A DNA stretch of 64,000 bases, from positions 124,001-188,000 of the forward strand of contig NZ_BAYB01000008.1 in the NCBI RefSeq assembly GCF_000685035.1, given 5' to 3'. The position numbers and the translations under genes were made by a program. Position 1 is the stretch's first letter. Every line of letters begins with the position of its first letter. The notes below the pieces were generated by a model. The model did not search any database, was not told the origin of the DNA, and was given only the letters and a program-made list of their open reading frames with translations. This document shows, in pieces, positions 20,675 to 28,260 of the stretch. Source of the DNA: Paraburkholderia ferrariae NBRC 106233 (GTDB taxonomy: Bacteria > Pseudomonadota > Gammaproteobacteria > Burkholderiales > Burkholderiaceae).

Positions 20675-21793
20675 TCAGCTTGCGCGAGACCCGGCGAGCG
20701 GCCTGAAATGCGCCTCCGCAGAACGGCGTTCGCCATTGCATGCCGAGGCATTCGCATCGCGGCCATCCGCCGGCGGCAGCAGCGCGCCCGAAGCCGAATA
20801 GCGCTGCAGCGGCGCATGCCGGACGTTGCCCGGCGCCGCGACACTTCCCGGCACCGGGCGCGTGACGACGCCGCCGGACACGCGCGTGGCACTCTGCGCG
20901 CCAGGCGTTTCGCCCGGCTCGCCGCGGCACTCGTGCTCGATCCATTTGCGCGCCCAGTCGAAGGCGAAGTGCTTCGCGCCATCGCGATCCTGGAACGGCG
21001 GGCCGATCAGGCCCGAACGCTCGAGGCGCTTGCCGTCCTTGTGGATCTCCACCGCCGCACGATACATGCGGTTGCGCACCGGCTGCACCGTGAGATGCAT
21101 CACGTAGCCGTGCCACTCGGCCACCTGGACCGATTGTGCGGACTGCGGCACACCGCCGTGGTCACGGCCCGGCACACGCCGCGCGGCCGCGGGACTCTCG
21201 TCGCGCGGCCGCGCTAACGTTTGCGCGCCGGCGTGAGCGGGCGACGCGGCAGCCTGCGTGCGTGGGCGCGCAGCCTGTGTGCGCTCCGGCCTGCCCGGAT
21301 CGGCAGGATCGGTGCGCGCAAGCTGGCGCGTCATGCTCTCGATGGGATCGGCCAGCACCGCGGCATGCGCGGGCACCTGCGGTGCCTGCCAGGCTTCGGG
21401 GCTCTTCCAGTACACCGCCGGCAAACCGTCGTCTTCCACCGCCTCGACAGCAACGGCTTCCACCGCCGGCGCCGAGGACGGCACACGGGGCACGGCAGGC
21501 TCCGGCACATAGACGAAATTGCGCCCCGCCACACTCAGGCGCTTGACGATCTCGATCAGCGTGCCGTTCACGTGCCATTCATCGAAACGACGACGGCACG
21601 TGGGACCGGACGGATAGCGCGCGGGCAGGCGCGACCACGATTCGCCCGTGCTCAAGATCCACAGGACGGCATTGGCCACCACCCTCGGCTCGGCGCGGGG
21701 GCGGCCGCGACGATTGAGCCTGATGGGCGGTTCATCGGCCACGAGCGTAGACACCAACGTCCATTCGTCATCGCTCAGTTCTTCGAAATTCAT
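20675..21793 (-). CDS. domesticated IS4/IS5-type transposase N-domain (DUF4096) protein with long C-terminal tail
   Basis: 372 aa. Residues about 1-85 match the DUF4096 DNA-binding head of IS5-like transposases (FEELSDDEWTLV, RGRPRAEPRVVANAVLWIL, SWSRLPARYPSGPTCRRRFDEW). Where the DDE catalytic domain should follow, there is instead a 130-residue Pro/Ala/Arg-rich linker, then a compact domain (GYVMHLTVQPVRNRMYRAAVEIHKDGKR through FAFDWARKWIEHE, about 235-305) and a disordered end. ATG 21793 has GGAG 6 nt upstream. No terminal inverted repeats or target duplications were seen. The gene is intact, so it is likely a host protein, perhaps a DNA-binding regulator, and not an active element. Confidence 0.7.
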   Translation of the reverse strand: MNFEELSDDEWTLVSTLVADEPPIRLNRRGRPRAEPRVVANAVLWILSTGESWSRLPARYPSGPTCRRRFDEWHVNGTLIEIVKRLSVAGRNFVYVPEPAVPRVPSSAPAVEAVAVEAVEDDGLPAVYWKSPEAWQAPQVPAHAAVLADPIESMTRQLARTDPADPGRPERTQAARPRTQAAASPAHAGAQTLARPRDESPAAARRVPGRDHGGVPQSAQSVQVAEWHGYVMHLTVQPVRNRMYRAAVEIHKDGKRLERSGLIGPPFQDRDGAKHFAFDWARKWIEHECRGEPGETPGAQSATRVSGGVVTRPVPGSVAAPGNVRHAPLQRYSASGALLPPADGRDANASACNGERRSAEAHFRPLAGSRAS

Positions 21794-22358
21794 GCTGTTC
21801 TCCACGCAGCCGGACCGGGGCTGCAGTGACTGAGTCCTTCACTCGCGGATCATGGTTGTCCGCGTTGGAATACCCGGTTGCACCATATGCTTATCTACCT
21901 GGTTCATTTGCGTTCATCGCTGCACTCGGGCTGTGCAGATGTTCACGTTATTGACGCAAAGAACGTGGTCTCACTCGTGCATGGGAGAATTTGTGCAGGA
22001 AGCATACCACCTGAAACCAGCCGCGAGGAGGGTCGTAATAAGTGTTACGGTTAGAAACAAAATCGCGCGGAGCACGGCGTGAATATTGCCGAAAAGCCCC
22101 TGTAAGCAAGTGATTTCTTGCTTCGGCATGGTTGGCGACCCGTCTCGTGCGGTATGCGAGTGGCATGCCCCGTATGCCACTCGCGATGCCTGCGCACGGC
22201 ACATCTTTCTCACCTGCTGTTGTGCATGCAACAAATGACACAATGATGACTACGCCGCGCGCCGGGTTGCACCTTGCATATCCGCGGCCATGTTCGCGCG
22301 GCGCGCAGGCGAATCCCTCTATAGTGAAGCGCAGTCTCGTCACTCTGGAGGAAGGAGT
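21794..22358. other. intergenic region with two structured hairpins
   Basis: 565 bp with no convincing gene. AAGCAAG/CTTGCTT (22104-22123) is embedded in GCCGAA/TTCGGC (22088-22127). A perfect 11-bp stem GCGAGTGGCAT/ATGCCACTCGC with a 7-nt loop lies at 22156-22184, without a T-tract. A TATAGT box near 22320 may be the -10 of the DUF2501 gene. The structures could belong to a small RNA or long leader. Confidence 0.45.
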
Positions 22359-22817
22359 ATGCAAGCATCTGTCACTCGCGCCGCTGCCGCCGTGGCCATC
22401 GCGCTCGTTCTGCCCTGGAGCACCGCCTACGCGCAGCTCGGCAACCTGCTCAACCAGGGCGGCAGCAGCGGTTCGGGTTCGGCCGGCAATGCACTGGGCG
22501 GGCTGGGCGGACTGGGCGGCGCGGTTCCGGGCGCCTCGCTCAGTTCGAACAGTCTCGGCAATGTCACGGGCCTGCTGCAGTATTGCATCAAGAACAACTA
22601 CCTCAGCGGGTCCAGCGCGGGCAGCGTGAAAGACTCGTTGCTCAGCAAGCTGCCCGGCGGCGAGAACACCACCGATAGCGGCTATACGCAGGGCAGCAAC
22701 GGCATCCTCACCGCCAGCAACGGCTCGCAGGTGGATCTCTCCGGCGGCGGCCTCAAGGAAGCCGCCACGCGCCAGGTGTGCGACAAGATCCTGAGCCAGG
22801 CGAAATCGATGCTGTAA
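22359..22817 (+). CDS. DUF2501 family exported protein
   Basis: 152 aa with a clear signal peptide (cleavage after AYA, about residue 24), then a Gly/Ser/Leu-rich segment (NQGGSSGSGSAGNALGGLGGLGG) and a conserved C-terminal part with two Cys (LLQYCIKNNYLSG, TRQVCDKILSQAKSML) that probably form a disulphide in the periplasm. This matches DUF2501, the E. coli YjjA family, of unknown function. ATG 22359 follows a very strong GGAGGAAGGAG ribosome-binding site. It stands alone with its own leader. Confidence 0.88.
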   Translation: MQASVTRAAAAVAIALVLPWSTAYAQLGNLLNQGGSSGSGSAGNALGGLGGLGGAVPGASLSSNSLGNVTGLLQYCIKNNYLSGSSAGSVKDSLLSKLPGGENTTDSGYTQGSNGILTASNGSQVDLSGGGLKEAATRQVCDKILSQAKSML

Positions 22818-22959
22818 CCGAGGGAGTAAAATCCGCCCGCCGGTGCGGGCGGCGTGTGGCGCAGCGCGCATTGCGGCGCAATTATTGTGCCGCACCCCTT
22901 GAACATGAACGGCGTTCGGGTGTCGAATGGGTTATCCGGTTGTTGCAGTCGTTATCGCC

Positions 22960-23415
22960 ATGCTTCAGCGCCGCCCCTTCGCCATCGGGTTGCTGGCCCG
23001 GCTCTTCGCGGGCCTGGCTGCCCTCCTCGCGCCGCTGTTCGCGCATGCCGACGCGCACGACGAACAGTTCGACTGCCGCTCGAACCCCCACACCTTCATT
23101 TCGTCGCTGATCGACGAAAAGTCGATCGATCCGCAACCCAGCCGGGTCGAAGCGAATTCGGTCAACGCGTTTCGCCCCGTGCGCGGCAACCAGCTCAGCG
23201 CGTTCGGCTTTCCTATCTACGTCGTGATTGGCTACGAGCGGGACGACACGCTCTTTCACCACGGTTCGGGCAAAGCGATCGAAGCGCCGCTGTACGGCGT
23301 CGTGGTGTCCGCGCCCGCGGACCCGGTGCGTTTGCGCGTATCCGAAAGCCACAGCGGCGCGACGGTGCATACCGTCGTGCCGCTATTGCTGACCGCCATC
23401 GTCTGCGGCGGCTAG
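22960..23415 (+). CDS. small exported hypothetical protein
   Basis: 151 aa from ATG 22960, which places a basic start directly before a hydrophobic signal segment and an APLFAHA-D cleavage site at about residue 31. ATG 22927 would add 11 residues. Neither start has a strong ribosome-binding site. The mature part includes FDCRSNPHTFISSLIDEKSIDP, SAFGFPIYVVIGYERDDTLF, APLYGVVVSAPADPVRLRV and a terminal VCGG with a second Cys. I recognise no family. The function is unknown and probably periplasmic. Confidence 0.65.
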   Translation: MLQRRPFAIGLLARLFAGLAALLAPLFAHADAHDEQFDCRSNPHTFISSLIDEKSIDPQPSRVEANSVNAFRPVRGNQLSAFGFPIYVVIGYERDDTLFHHGSGKAIEAPLYGVVVSAPADPVRLRVSESHSGATVHTVVPLLLTAIVCGG

Positions 23416-23459
23416 AGGCCCCTGGGGGCCGCTGGAGACTGCTGGATGCGCCGAGGTGC

Positions 23460-24047
23460 TCAGGGCGCGAAAAAGGCCAGCGCACCCATCACCGCGCCGG
23501 TCACGGCAATGCCGATCGAGGCATACAGCAGCCAGCGCCGCCGCGTGAGCAGCGTAATGGCCGTGAGCGCGATCGAAATCTGGATCGCGGTGGTGGCCTG
23601 CGCCCAGCGGTGATGGCCGTGCATGAGCGCCTCGCTGCGCGCGTCGTCCTGCGCCACGGCCTTTTCCAGCGCTTCGGCGTTGGCGCGGATCGGCTCCTTC
23701 TGCTGGCGATATTTATCGACATCGGCGGCAAAGCGGCTGCGCGCCTCCGGGTTGCTCGCCGAAAGCGCCTCGCCCAGCTCCGCGAGATTTTCCTTCTCGC
23801 CCTTTGCCTGGTAGTACGCCCACTGGTTCGCGGCTTCCGTCTTGCGTATGGCCGCTTCGTTCTTGTAATAGAGCGCGAGATTTTCGCTCGTGCCGCTCTG
23901 GTAGGCAAAGATCGCGCCGATCGACGCGAGGATCGCCGTCATGACCGCCATGCGGCTCGCGAACGGATCGGCATCCCCATGCGCGCCGTGGCCTGCATGC
24001 TCGACCGCGTGATCGTGCGGCCCGTGCACCTCGTACTCTTCAGACAT
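23460..24047 (-). CDS. DUF4337 family membrane protein
   Basis: 195 aa. A His-rich cytoplasmic start (EVHGPHDHAVEHAGHGAHGD) precedes one membrane span (about residues 33-50, ILASIGAIFAYQ), a long helical, charged middle (NEAAIRKTEAANQWAYYQAKGEKENLAELGEAL) and two C-terminal spans. The order is typical of DUF4337. The biochemical role is not known. The His-rich head might bind metal, but that is speculation. ATG 24047 has GGAGAG 7 nt upstream. Confidence 0.87.
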   Translation of the reverse strand: MSEEYEVHGPHDHAVEHAGHGAHGDADPFASRMAVMTAILASIGAIFAYQSGTSENLALYYKNEAAIRKTEAANQWAYYQAKGEKENLAELGEALSASNPEARSRFAADVDKYRQQKEPIRANAEALEKAVAQDDARSEALMHGHHRWAQATTAIQISIALTAITLLTRRRWLLYASIGIAVTGAVMGALAFFAP

Positions 24048-24244
24048 CCCAGGACTCTCCGATAACACCCGATCAGGCGCGCGCCTTCCGGGGACGCTCC
24101 CGCCTTTCGGGAGCGTCAATTATCGTGAGCGCGGCCCGCTTGTCCAGTAGGCAATTTGCATCGGCGCGGCAGGAAATGCCCGGGTCATGGAACAGAAAGC
24201 AAACCGTAGGATTCGCTGTGCGCGGCAGGCGGCCCGAAGAGGCG

Positions 24245-24439
24245 CGCGGCGAACACCACGCCCAGCTGCGAGCCCATGCCGCCCACCACCGCGGCGAAGA
24301 TCAGCGCCGATGCGACGAAGGTGAACGATTCGGGCGTGACGAGCCCCTGGCGCGCCGCGAAGAATGCGCCGGCGAGGCGTGCGAACGAAGCGCCGGGCGT
24401 GAACGCCAAGAGCTTCCCGCGCGTGGGATTGAGGCCCAG
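24245..24439 (-). pseudogene. livM: remnant of livM (branched-chain amino acid ABC permease)
   Basis: About 65 codons translate to a C-terminal LivM stretch: [39 protein letters not shown] and [12 protein letters not shown]. These are recognisable against the conserved LivM pattern (LGIN-TR-KLLAFA-GASFAGLAG and FFAARQG-VSPESFTF). The rest of the roughly 300-350 aa permease is absent on both sides, and the frame ends at 24185. It is a decayed fragment left by deletion, probably with the loss of a liv operon next to the aminotransferase gene. Confidence 0.72.
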
Positions 24440-24581
24440 CGAGCGACAGAAGCGCGACTGTTCACCGAAAATCGCCGCAACTGTACATGGCCAGACCGGG
24501 CCCGCGCGACAACACTGCAGGCTCCCCTTCTTGCCCGTGCACGCTGCCCGGGCTGCATCAACCCCGTCTGCAAGGTCTGCC

Positions 24582-25886
24582 ATGAACGACACCACGCTTC
24601 GCCCCACGCCCGCCGATACAGAACGCCACTTCTCGGTTGCAGCGGCGGCGGCCGGGGCCGCGCCGGAGTCCGCCGTGGCCGTGCCCTGCCCCGAGGTCGA
24701 ACCGCTCGACGGCATCCTGCCCGACGAGCCGCTCCTCATGATGGGCGCCGGCCCCGTGCCCATTCCGGCGGCAGTGGCCAAGGCCAACTCGGTGGTGATC
24801 AACCACCTCGGCGACACCATGGCGCGCGTGATCCATCAGGTGAAGGCCATGGCGCGCTACGTGTTCCAGACGCGCTCGAACTGGGTGCTGGGCGTGGCGG
24901 GCCCGGGGTCGGCCGCCATGGAGATGGCCGTCTCGAACCTCGCATGGCCGGGCACGCGCGTGCTCTCCATCGTGAACGGCTTCTTCAGCCATCGGATGGC
25001 GGAAATGGCGCGGCGCGTGGGCGCCGACGTCGAAACGCTCGCCGTGCCCGACCGCGAAATCGCCTCGCTCGAAGCCGTGGCCGAAGCCATTGCGCGCACG
25101 CGGCCCGCCATCGTCACGATCGTTCACGGCGAAACGTCGAATACGGTGTGGAACCGCCAGTTGCGGGAGATCGTGCAAATTGCCAAGGCGGCGGGCGCGC
25201 TCGTGGTGGTGGACGCTGTGTGCACGCTGAGCACGATGCCGCTCGACATGGACGCCTGGGGTATCGACGTGGTCATCACGGGCGGCCAAAAGGGCCTTTC
25301 GTCGATCCCGGGGGTTTCGCTGATCGCGTTCTCCGATGCGGCCTGGGCACGCGTGCGCGAGCGCACCGCGCCGAACACGCACTGGTGCCTCGACGCCACG
25401 CTCGCCGAAAACTTCTGGCACAAGGCGGGCTATCACTACACCGCGCCGGTTTCGGGCGTGCTCGCGCTGCACGAAGCACTGCGGCTCGTCTGCATGGAAA
25501 CGCTGGAGAAGCGTTTCGCGCGCCATCAACGCTGCTCGCTTGCGCTGCAGAGCGGCGTGGCCGCACTGGGCCTCGCGCTCTACACGCCCGAAGACTGCCG
25601 CCTCAATTCCGTGGTGGGGATCGGCTTGCCGGAGGAAATGACGCCGCGGGCCGTGTGCGATCACATCTCGCAGCAGTATCAGGTGGAGATTGCCGGATCG
25701 TTCGGTCTGCCTATCGTTCGCATCGGCCAGATGGGCGAGCAGTGCCGCGAGCACAACCTGTTTCGCACGGTGCACGCGCTCGGCCGCACGATCCGCGATC
25801 TGGGCGGCAAGGTCGATCTGCCCGCGGGCGTGGCCGCGCTCGAAGAATCGCTTTCCGCGGCGGTGCGCGAGACACGCCGCGCGTAG
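24582..25886 (+). CDS. PLP-dependent class V aminotransferase (alanine-glyoxylate / pyridoxamine-pyruvate type)
   Basis: 434 aa fold-type I aminotransferase. Landmarks are the N-terminal [74 protein letters not shown] (PLP Asp) and the Schiff-base lysine in [15 protein letters not shown]. The C-terminal part ([35 protein letters not shown]) matches serine/alanine-glyoxylate and pyridoxamine-pyruvate transaminases. An unusual 45-residue Ala/Pro-rich extension precedes the conserved core. Substrate choice cannot be settled from sequence. AAGG lies 6 nt before ATG 24582. Confidence 0.85.
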   Translation: MNDTTLRPTPADTERHFSVAAAAAGAAPESAVAVPCPEVEPLDGILPDEPLLMMGAGPVPIPAAVAKANSVVINHLGDTMARVIHQVKAMARYVFQTRSNWVLGVAGPGSAAMEMAVSNLAWPGTRVLSIVNGFFSHRMAEMARRVGADVETLAVPDREIASLEAVAEAIARTRPAIVTIVHGETSNTVWNRQLREIVQIAKAAGALVVVDAVCTLSTMPLDMDAWGIDVVITGGQKGLSSIPGVSLIAFSDAAWARVRERTAPNTHWCLDATLAENFWHKAGYHYTAPVSGVLALHEALRLVCMETLEKRFARHQRCSLALQSGVAALGLALYTPEDCRLNSVVGIGLPEEMTPRAVCDHISQQYQVEIAGSFGLPIVRIGQMGEQCREHNLFRTVHALGRTIRDLGGKVDLPAGVAALEESLSAAVRETRRA

Positions 25887-25929
25887 CGCGTAGCGCAGGC
25901 GGCGCGCGGGGCCCGCAAGACAAACCGGC

Positions 25930-26688
25930 TTAGGCTCGCCGCGCGCGAATGCAGAGGAAGGCCGGCGCCAGTTCGAGTTCGGTGTGCAGCGCAGGCGCCA
26001 CCGCTTTCATTTCCGGCGCGGGCCGCGGCTCCACCAGCCGGTCCAGGACCCAGCCTGCCGCGCTCAGGCCATTGACGATATCCGCCAGCGGCCGCCGGAA
26101 CGCCTCGATATACGGCTTCGGCTCGCCGAAGCCGCCCCAGTGCAGGCCGAAGCGCGTCGTCTCGAAGTAGCTGCGCTCGCCGCGCGTGCGCGTGTCGATC
26201 CAGTCGCGCATGGGGTGCGCCATCGAAAAGACCAGTTGCGCGCCGGGCTTCGCCACGCGGTGAAATTCCGCGAACACGGGCTCCAGCGCCTCCACGTAGT
26301 CGAGTGCGAGCGAGCAGACGATGCGCTCGAAGGTGCAATCGGCAAGCCAGTCGAGCGGCCGCCCCAGGTCGCCCAGCACCGCTTCCACGGGCAGCCCCGC
26401 GCAATGCTCCCGGGCCAGCGCGATCATGGCCGGCGTCACGTCGAATCCATGCACGCGCGCGCCGGCCCGGGCCAGCTTCGCACTCAGGATGCCGGGCCCG
26501 CAGCCGGCGTCGAGCACGCTCAGCCCCGCGACCTCGCCGAGCAGCGCCGCCGTGGCGGGCCGCTCGTAGAGCGCGTTGTGCGGCTTTTCGGGCACGCGTT
26601 GCGCATAACGGTCGGCGAACTGCGTGTAGTTCGTGCGGCCAGGCAGTTCGTTGGGATCGGCGGAGGGCGTGGGTTTTTCGGAGGACAT
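25930..26688 (-). CDS. class I SAM-dependent methyltransferase
   Basis: 252 aa. Motif I is VLDAGCGPGILSAKLARAG near residue 58, followed by HGFDVTPAMIALAREH (motif post I), VLGDLGRPLDWL and the motif IV-like FERIVCSLALDYVE, then a conserved C-terminal block (GAQLVFSMAHPMRDW). It resembles the Methyltransf_11 group acting on small molecules. No ribosome-binding site is visible before ATG 26688, so the true start may be slightly downstream. It is convergent with the aminotransferase gene. Substrate unknown. Confidence 0.85.
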   Translation of the reverse strand: MSSEKPTPSADPNELPGRTNYTQFADRYAQRVPEKPHNALYERPATAALLGEVAGLSVLDAGCGPGILSAKLARAGARVHGFDVTPAMIALAREHCAGLPVEAVLGDLGRPLDWLADCTFERIVCSLALDYVEALEPVFAEFHRVAKPGAQLVFSMAHPMRDWIDTRTRGERSYFETTRFGLHWGGFGEPKPYIEAFRRPLADIVNGLSAAGWVLDRLVEPRPAPEMKAVAPALHTELELAPAFLCIRARRA

Positions 26689-26906
26689 CGGCTGGGAGGA
26701 AGGAGTGCGAGGAATGCGAAAGCGCTATTGTCCCGCGTTTGAGGCGCTTTGCTCCAGTCCGCGGCGGCTCATGTGCGAACCGGTGCGAACCGGGGCATCC
26801 CGGCACCTGCCCGCGAGCGTCGCATGTTGCGCCCGCTCCGGGTATCATCGCCCTCCTGCACACGGCGTAAGCTCGCCGCCCCAGTTCTCACCGCCCCAGA
26901 CCGACG

Positions 26907-27638
26907 ATGTCCCATTCCCCCTTCGACGCCGTGCTCTTCGACTGCGACGGCGTGCTCGTCGATTCCGAACGCATCACCCACCAGGTGCTCGTGCAATTGC
27001 TGGGCGAACTCGGCTGGACGCTGGCCGTGGAAGAAGCCATGCAGATCTTCGTGGGCAAGATGGTGATCGACGAGGCGGCGCGCATCAAGGCCCACACGGG
27101 CTACACCATCGACGAAGCCTGGCTGGCCGGCTTCCGCGCGCGCCGCAACGAAGCGCTGGAGCGCGACCTCGTGGAGATCCCGGGCGCGCCCGCGGCCGTG
27201 CGCGCGGTGCATGCGGCCTTCGGCGGGCGTATTGCGGTGGCTTCGGGCGCCGACCGCCGCAAGGTGGAACTGCAACTGCGCAAGGTGAACCTCCTCGACT
27301 GCTTCGACGGGCGCATTTTCAGCGGCCACGAAATGCCGCGCAGCAAGCCGCATCCCGACGTCTACCTGGCCGCCGCGGCCGGGTTGAAGGCCGCGCCCGC
27401 GCGCTGCGCGGTGATCGAGGACACGGTAACGGGCGCACGCGCCGGTCTCGCCGCCGGCGCCACGGTGTTCGGTTACAGTCCGCCTGCGCCCGGCCACAGC
27501 AGCGCCCAGGCGCTGCGCGAAGCCGGCGTGGCCCATGTTTTCACCGACATGGCCGAACTGCCGGACCTGCTCGCACGCTGGCGGCCTCCGGCCGCCTGGC
27601 CGTCAAGCCGCGCCGGGAAGCCGCCCAAATCGGGCTAA
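26907..27638 (+). CDS. HAD-IA family phosphatase/phosphoglucomutase-like hydrolase
   Basis: 243 aa. The four HAD motifs are present: AVLFDCDGVLVDSE (nucleophile Asp near residue 11), VASGADRRK (motif II Ser), SKPHPDVYLAAA (motif III Lys) and AVIEDTVTGARAG (motif IV acids). The helical cap lies between motifs I and II. The pattern DxDGVLxDSE fits beta-phosphoglucomutase-like and 2-deoxyglucose-6-phosphatase-like enzymes. The substrate is a small phosphorylated metabolite, not identifiable from sequence. Confidence 0.87.
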   Translation: MSHSPFDAVLFDCDGVLVDSERITHQVLVQLLGELGWTLAVEEAMQIFVGKMVIDEAARIKAHTGYTIDEAWLAGFRARRNEALERDLVEIPGAPAAVRAVHAAFGGRIAVASGADRRKVELQLRKVNLLDCFDGRIFSGHEMPRSKPHPDVYLAAAAGLKAAPARCAVIEDTVTGARAGLAAGATVFGYSPPAPGHSSAQALREAGVAHVFTDMAELPDLLARWRPPAAWPSSRAGKPPKSG

Positions 27639-27748
27639 AAACCGGCACAGGAAAGTCGCGCAAAACCGACACGCCGCTCACTTCCGTAGCACCCTTCTGC
27701 CGACTCGATTACCATCGCGTGATGGCGTCGTTAGCCGGAAAAGATAGT

Positions 27749-27776
27749 TTGCTACCAAATCGCATTCAGCTATCAT
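27749..27776 (+). promoter_or_regulatory. sigma-70-like promoter of the MarR-efflux operon
   Basis: TTGCTA (27749-27754) and TATCAT (27771-27776) are separated by 16 nt. Transcription would begin at about 27783-27784, on or next to the ATG at 27784, so the regulator may be translated from a leaderless mRNA. Outer GATAG and CTATC arms (27743-27747 and 27770-27774) form a loose inverted repeat that could be the MarR operator. Confidence 0.5.
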
Positions 27777-27783
27777 CCCGCCG

Positions 27784-28260
27784 ATGTCGAATCTTCATAC
27801 CTTACGTCTGGCCGTCAGCAGCACGCTCGTCCTGGCCGCGCGCAAATGGCGGCGCACGAGCGACGGCATGCTCAGCGCGTACAACGTCTCCGAAGCCTGC
27901 TCCACGCCGCTCCTGATCGCGGGGCGCCTGGGCGAGGCCGTGCGGCAGGTCACACTTGCCGAGCACGTGGGCATAGAAGGGCCCTCGCTCGTGCGCCTGC
28001 TCGACCAGCTTTGCGCCGCGGGCCTCGTGCGCCGCGACGAAGACCCCGACGACCGCCGCGCCAAGACCATCACGCTCACCAACGCCGGCCGCGCCGTCAC
28101 CGAAAAGATGGAAGAGGACCTGCGCGCGCTGCGGGGCCGCGTGCTCAAGGGCGTGACGCGCGCCGACCTCGAAGCGACGCTGCGCGTCCTGAACGCGTTC
28201 AACGCGTCCGAAGCGGCCGAGGCCGCCGAGGCCTCCCGCCGCGAGCGAACGGCGCCATGA
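27784..28260 (+). CDS. MarR-family transcriptional regulator
   Basis: 158 aa winged-helix regulator. The DNA-binding region is QVTLAEHVGIEGPSLVRLLDQLCAAGLVRRDEDPDDRRAKTITLT near residues 55-100, with the DxRxK wing of MarR proteins, flanked by dimerisation helices. Its stop overlaps the start of the FUSC exporter gene as ATGA, so it is co-translated with the efflux operon. It most likely represses that operon and is released by an aromatic acid-like ligand, as in related systems. Confidence 0.88.
   Translation: MSNLHTLRLAVSSTLVLAARKWRRTSDGMLSAYNVSEACSTPLLIAGRLGEAVRQVTLAEHVGIEGPSLVRLLDQLCAAGLVRRDEDPDDRRAKTITLTNAGRAVTEKMEEDLRALRGRVLKGVTRADLEATLRVLNAFNASEAAEAAEASRRERTAP

Noticed and set aside
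20675..21793. active insertion sequence
   Set aside because: No DDE catalytic residues, no terminal inverted repeats, no target-site duplication seen.
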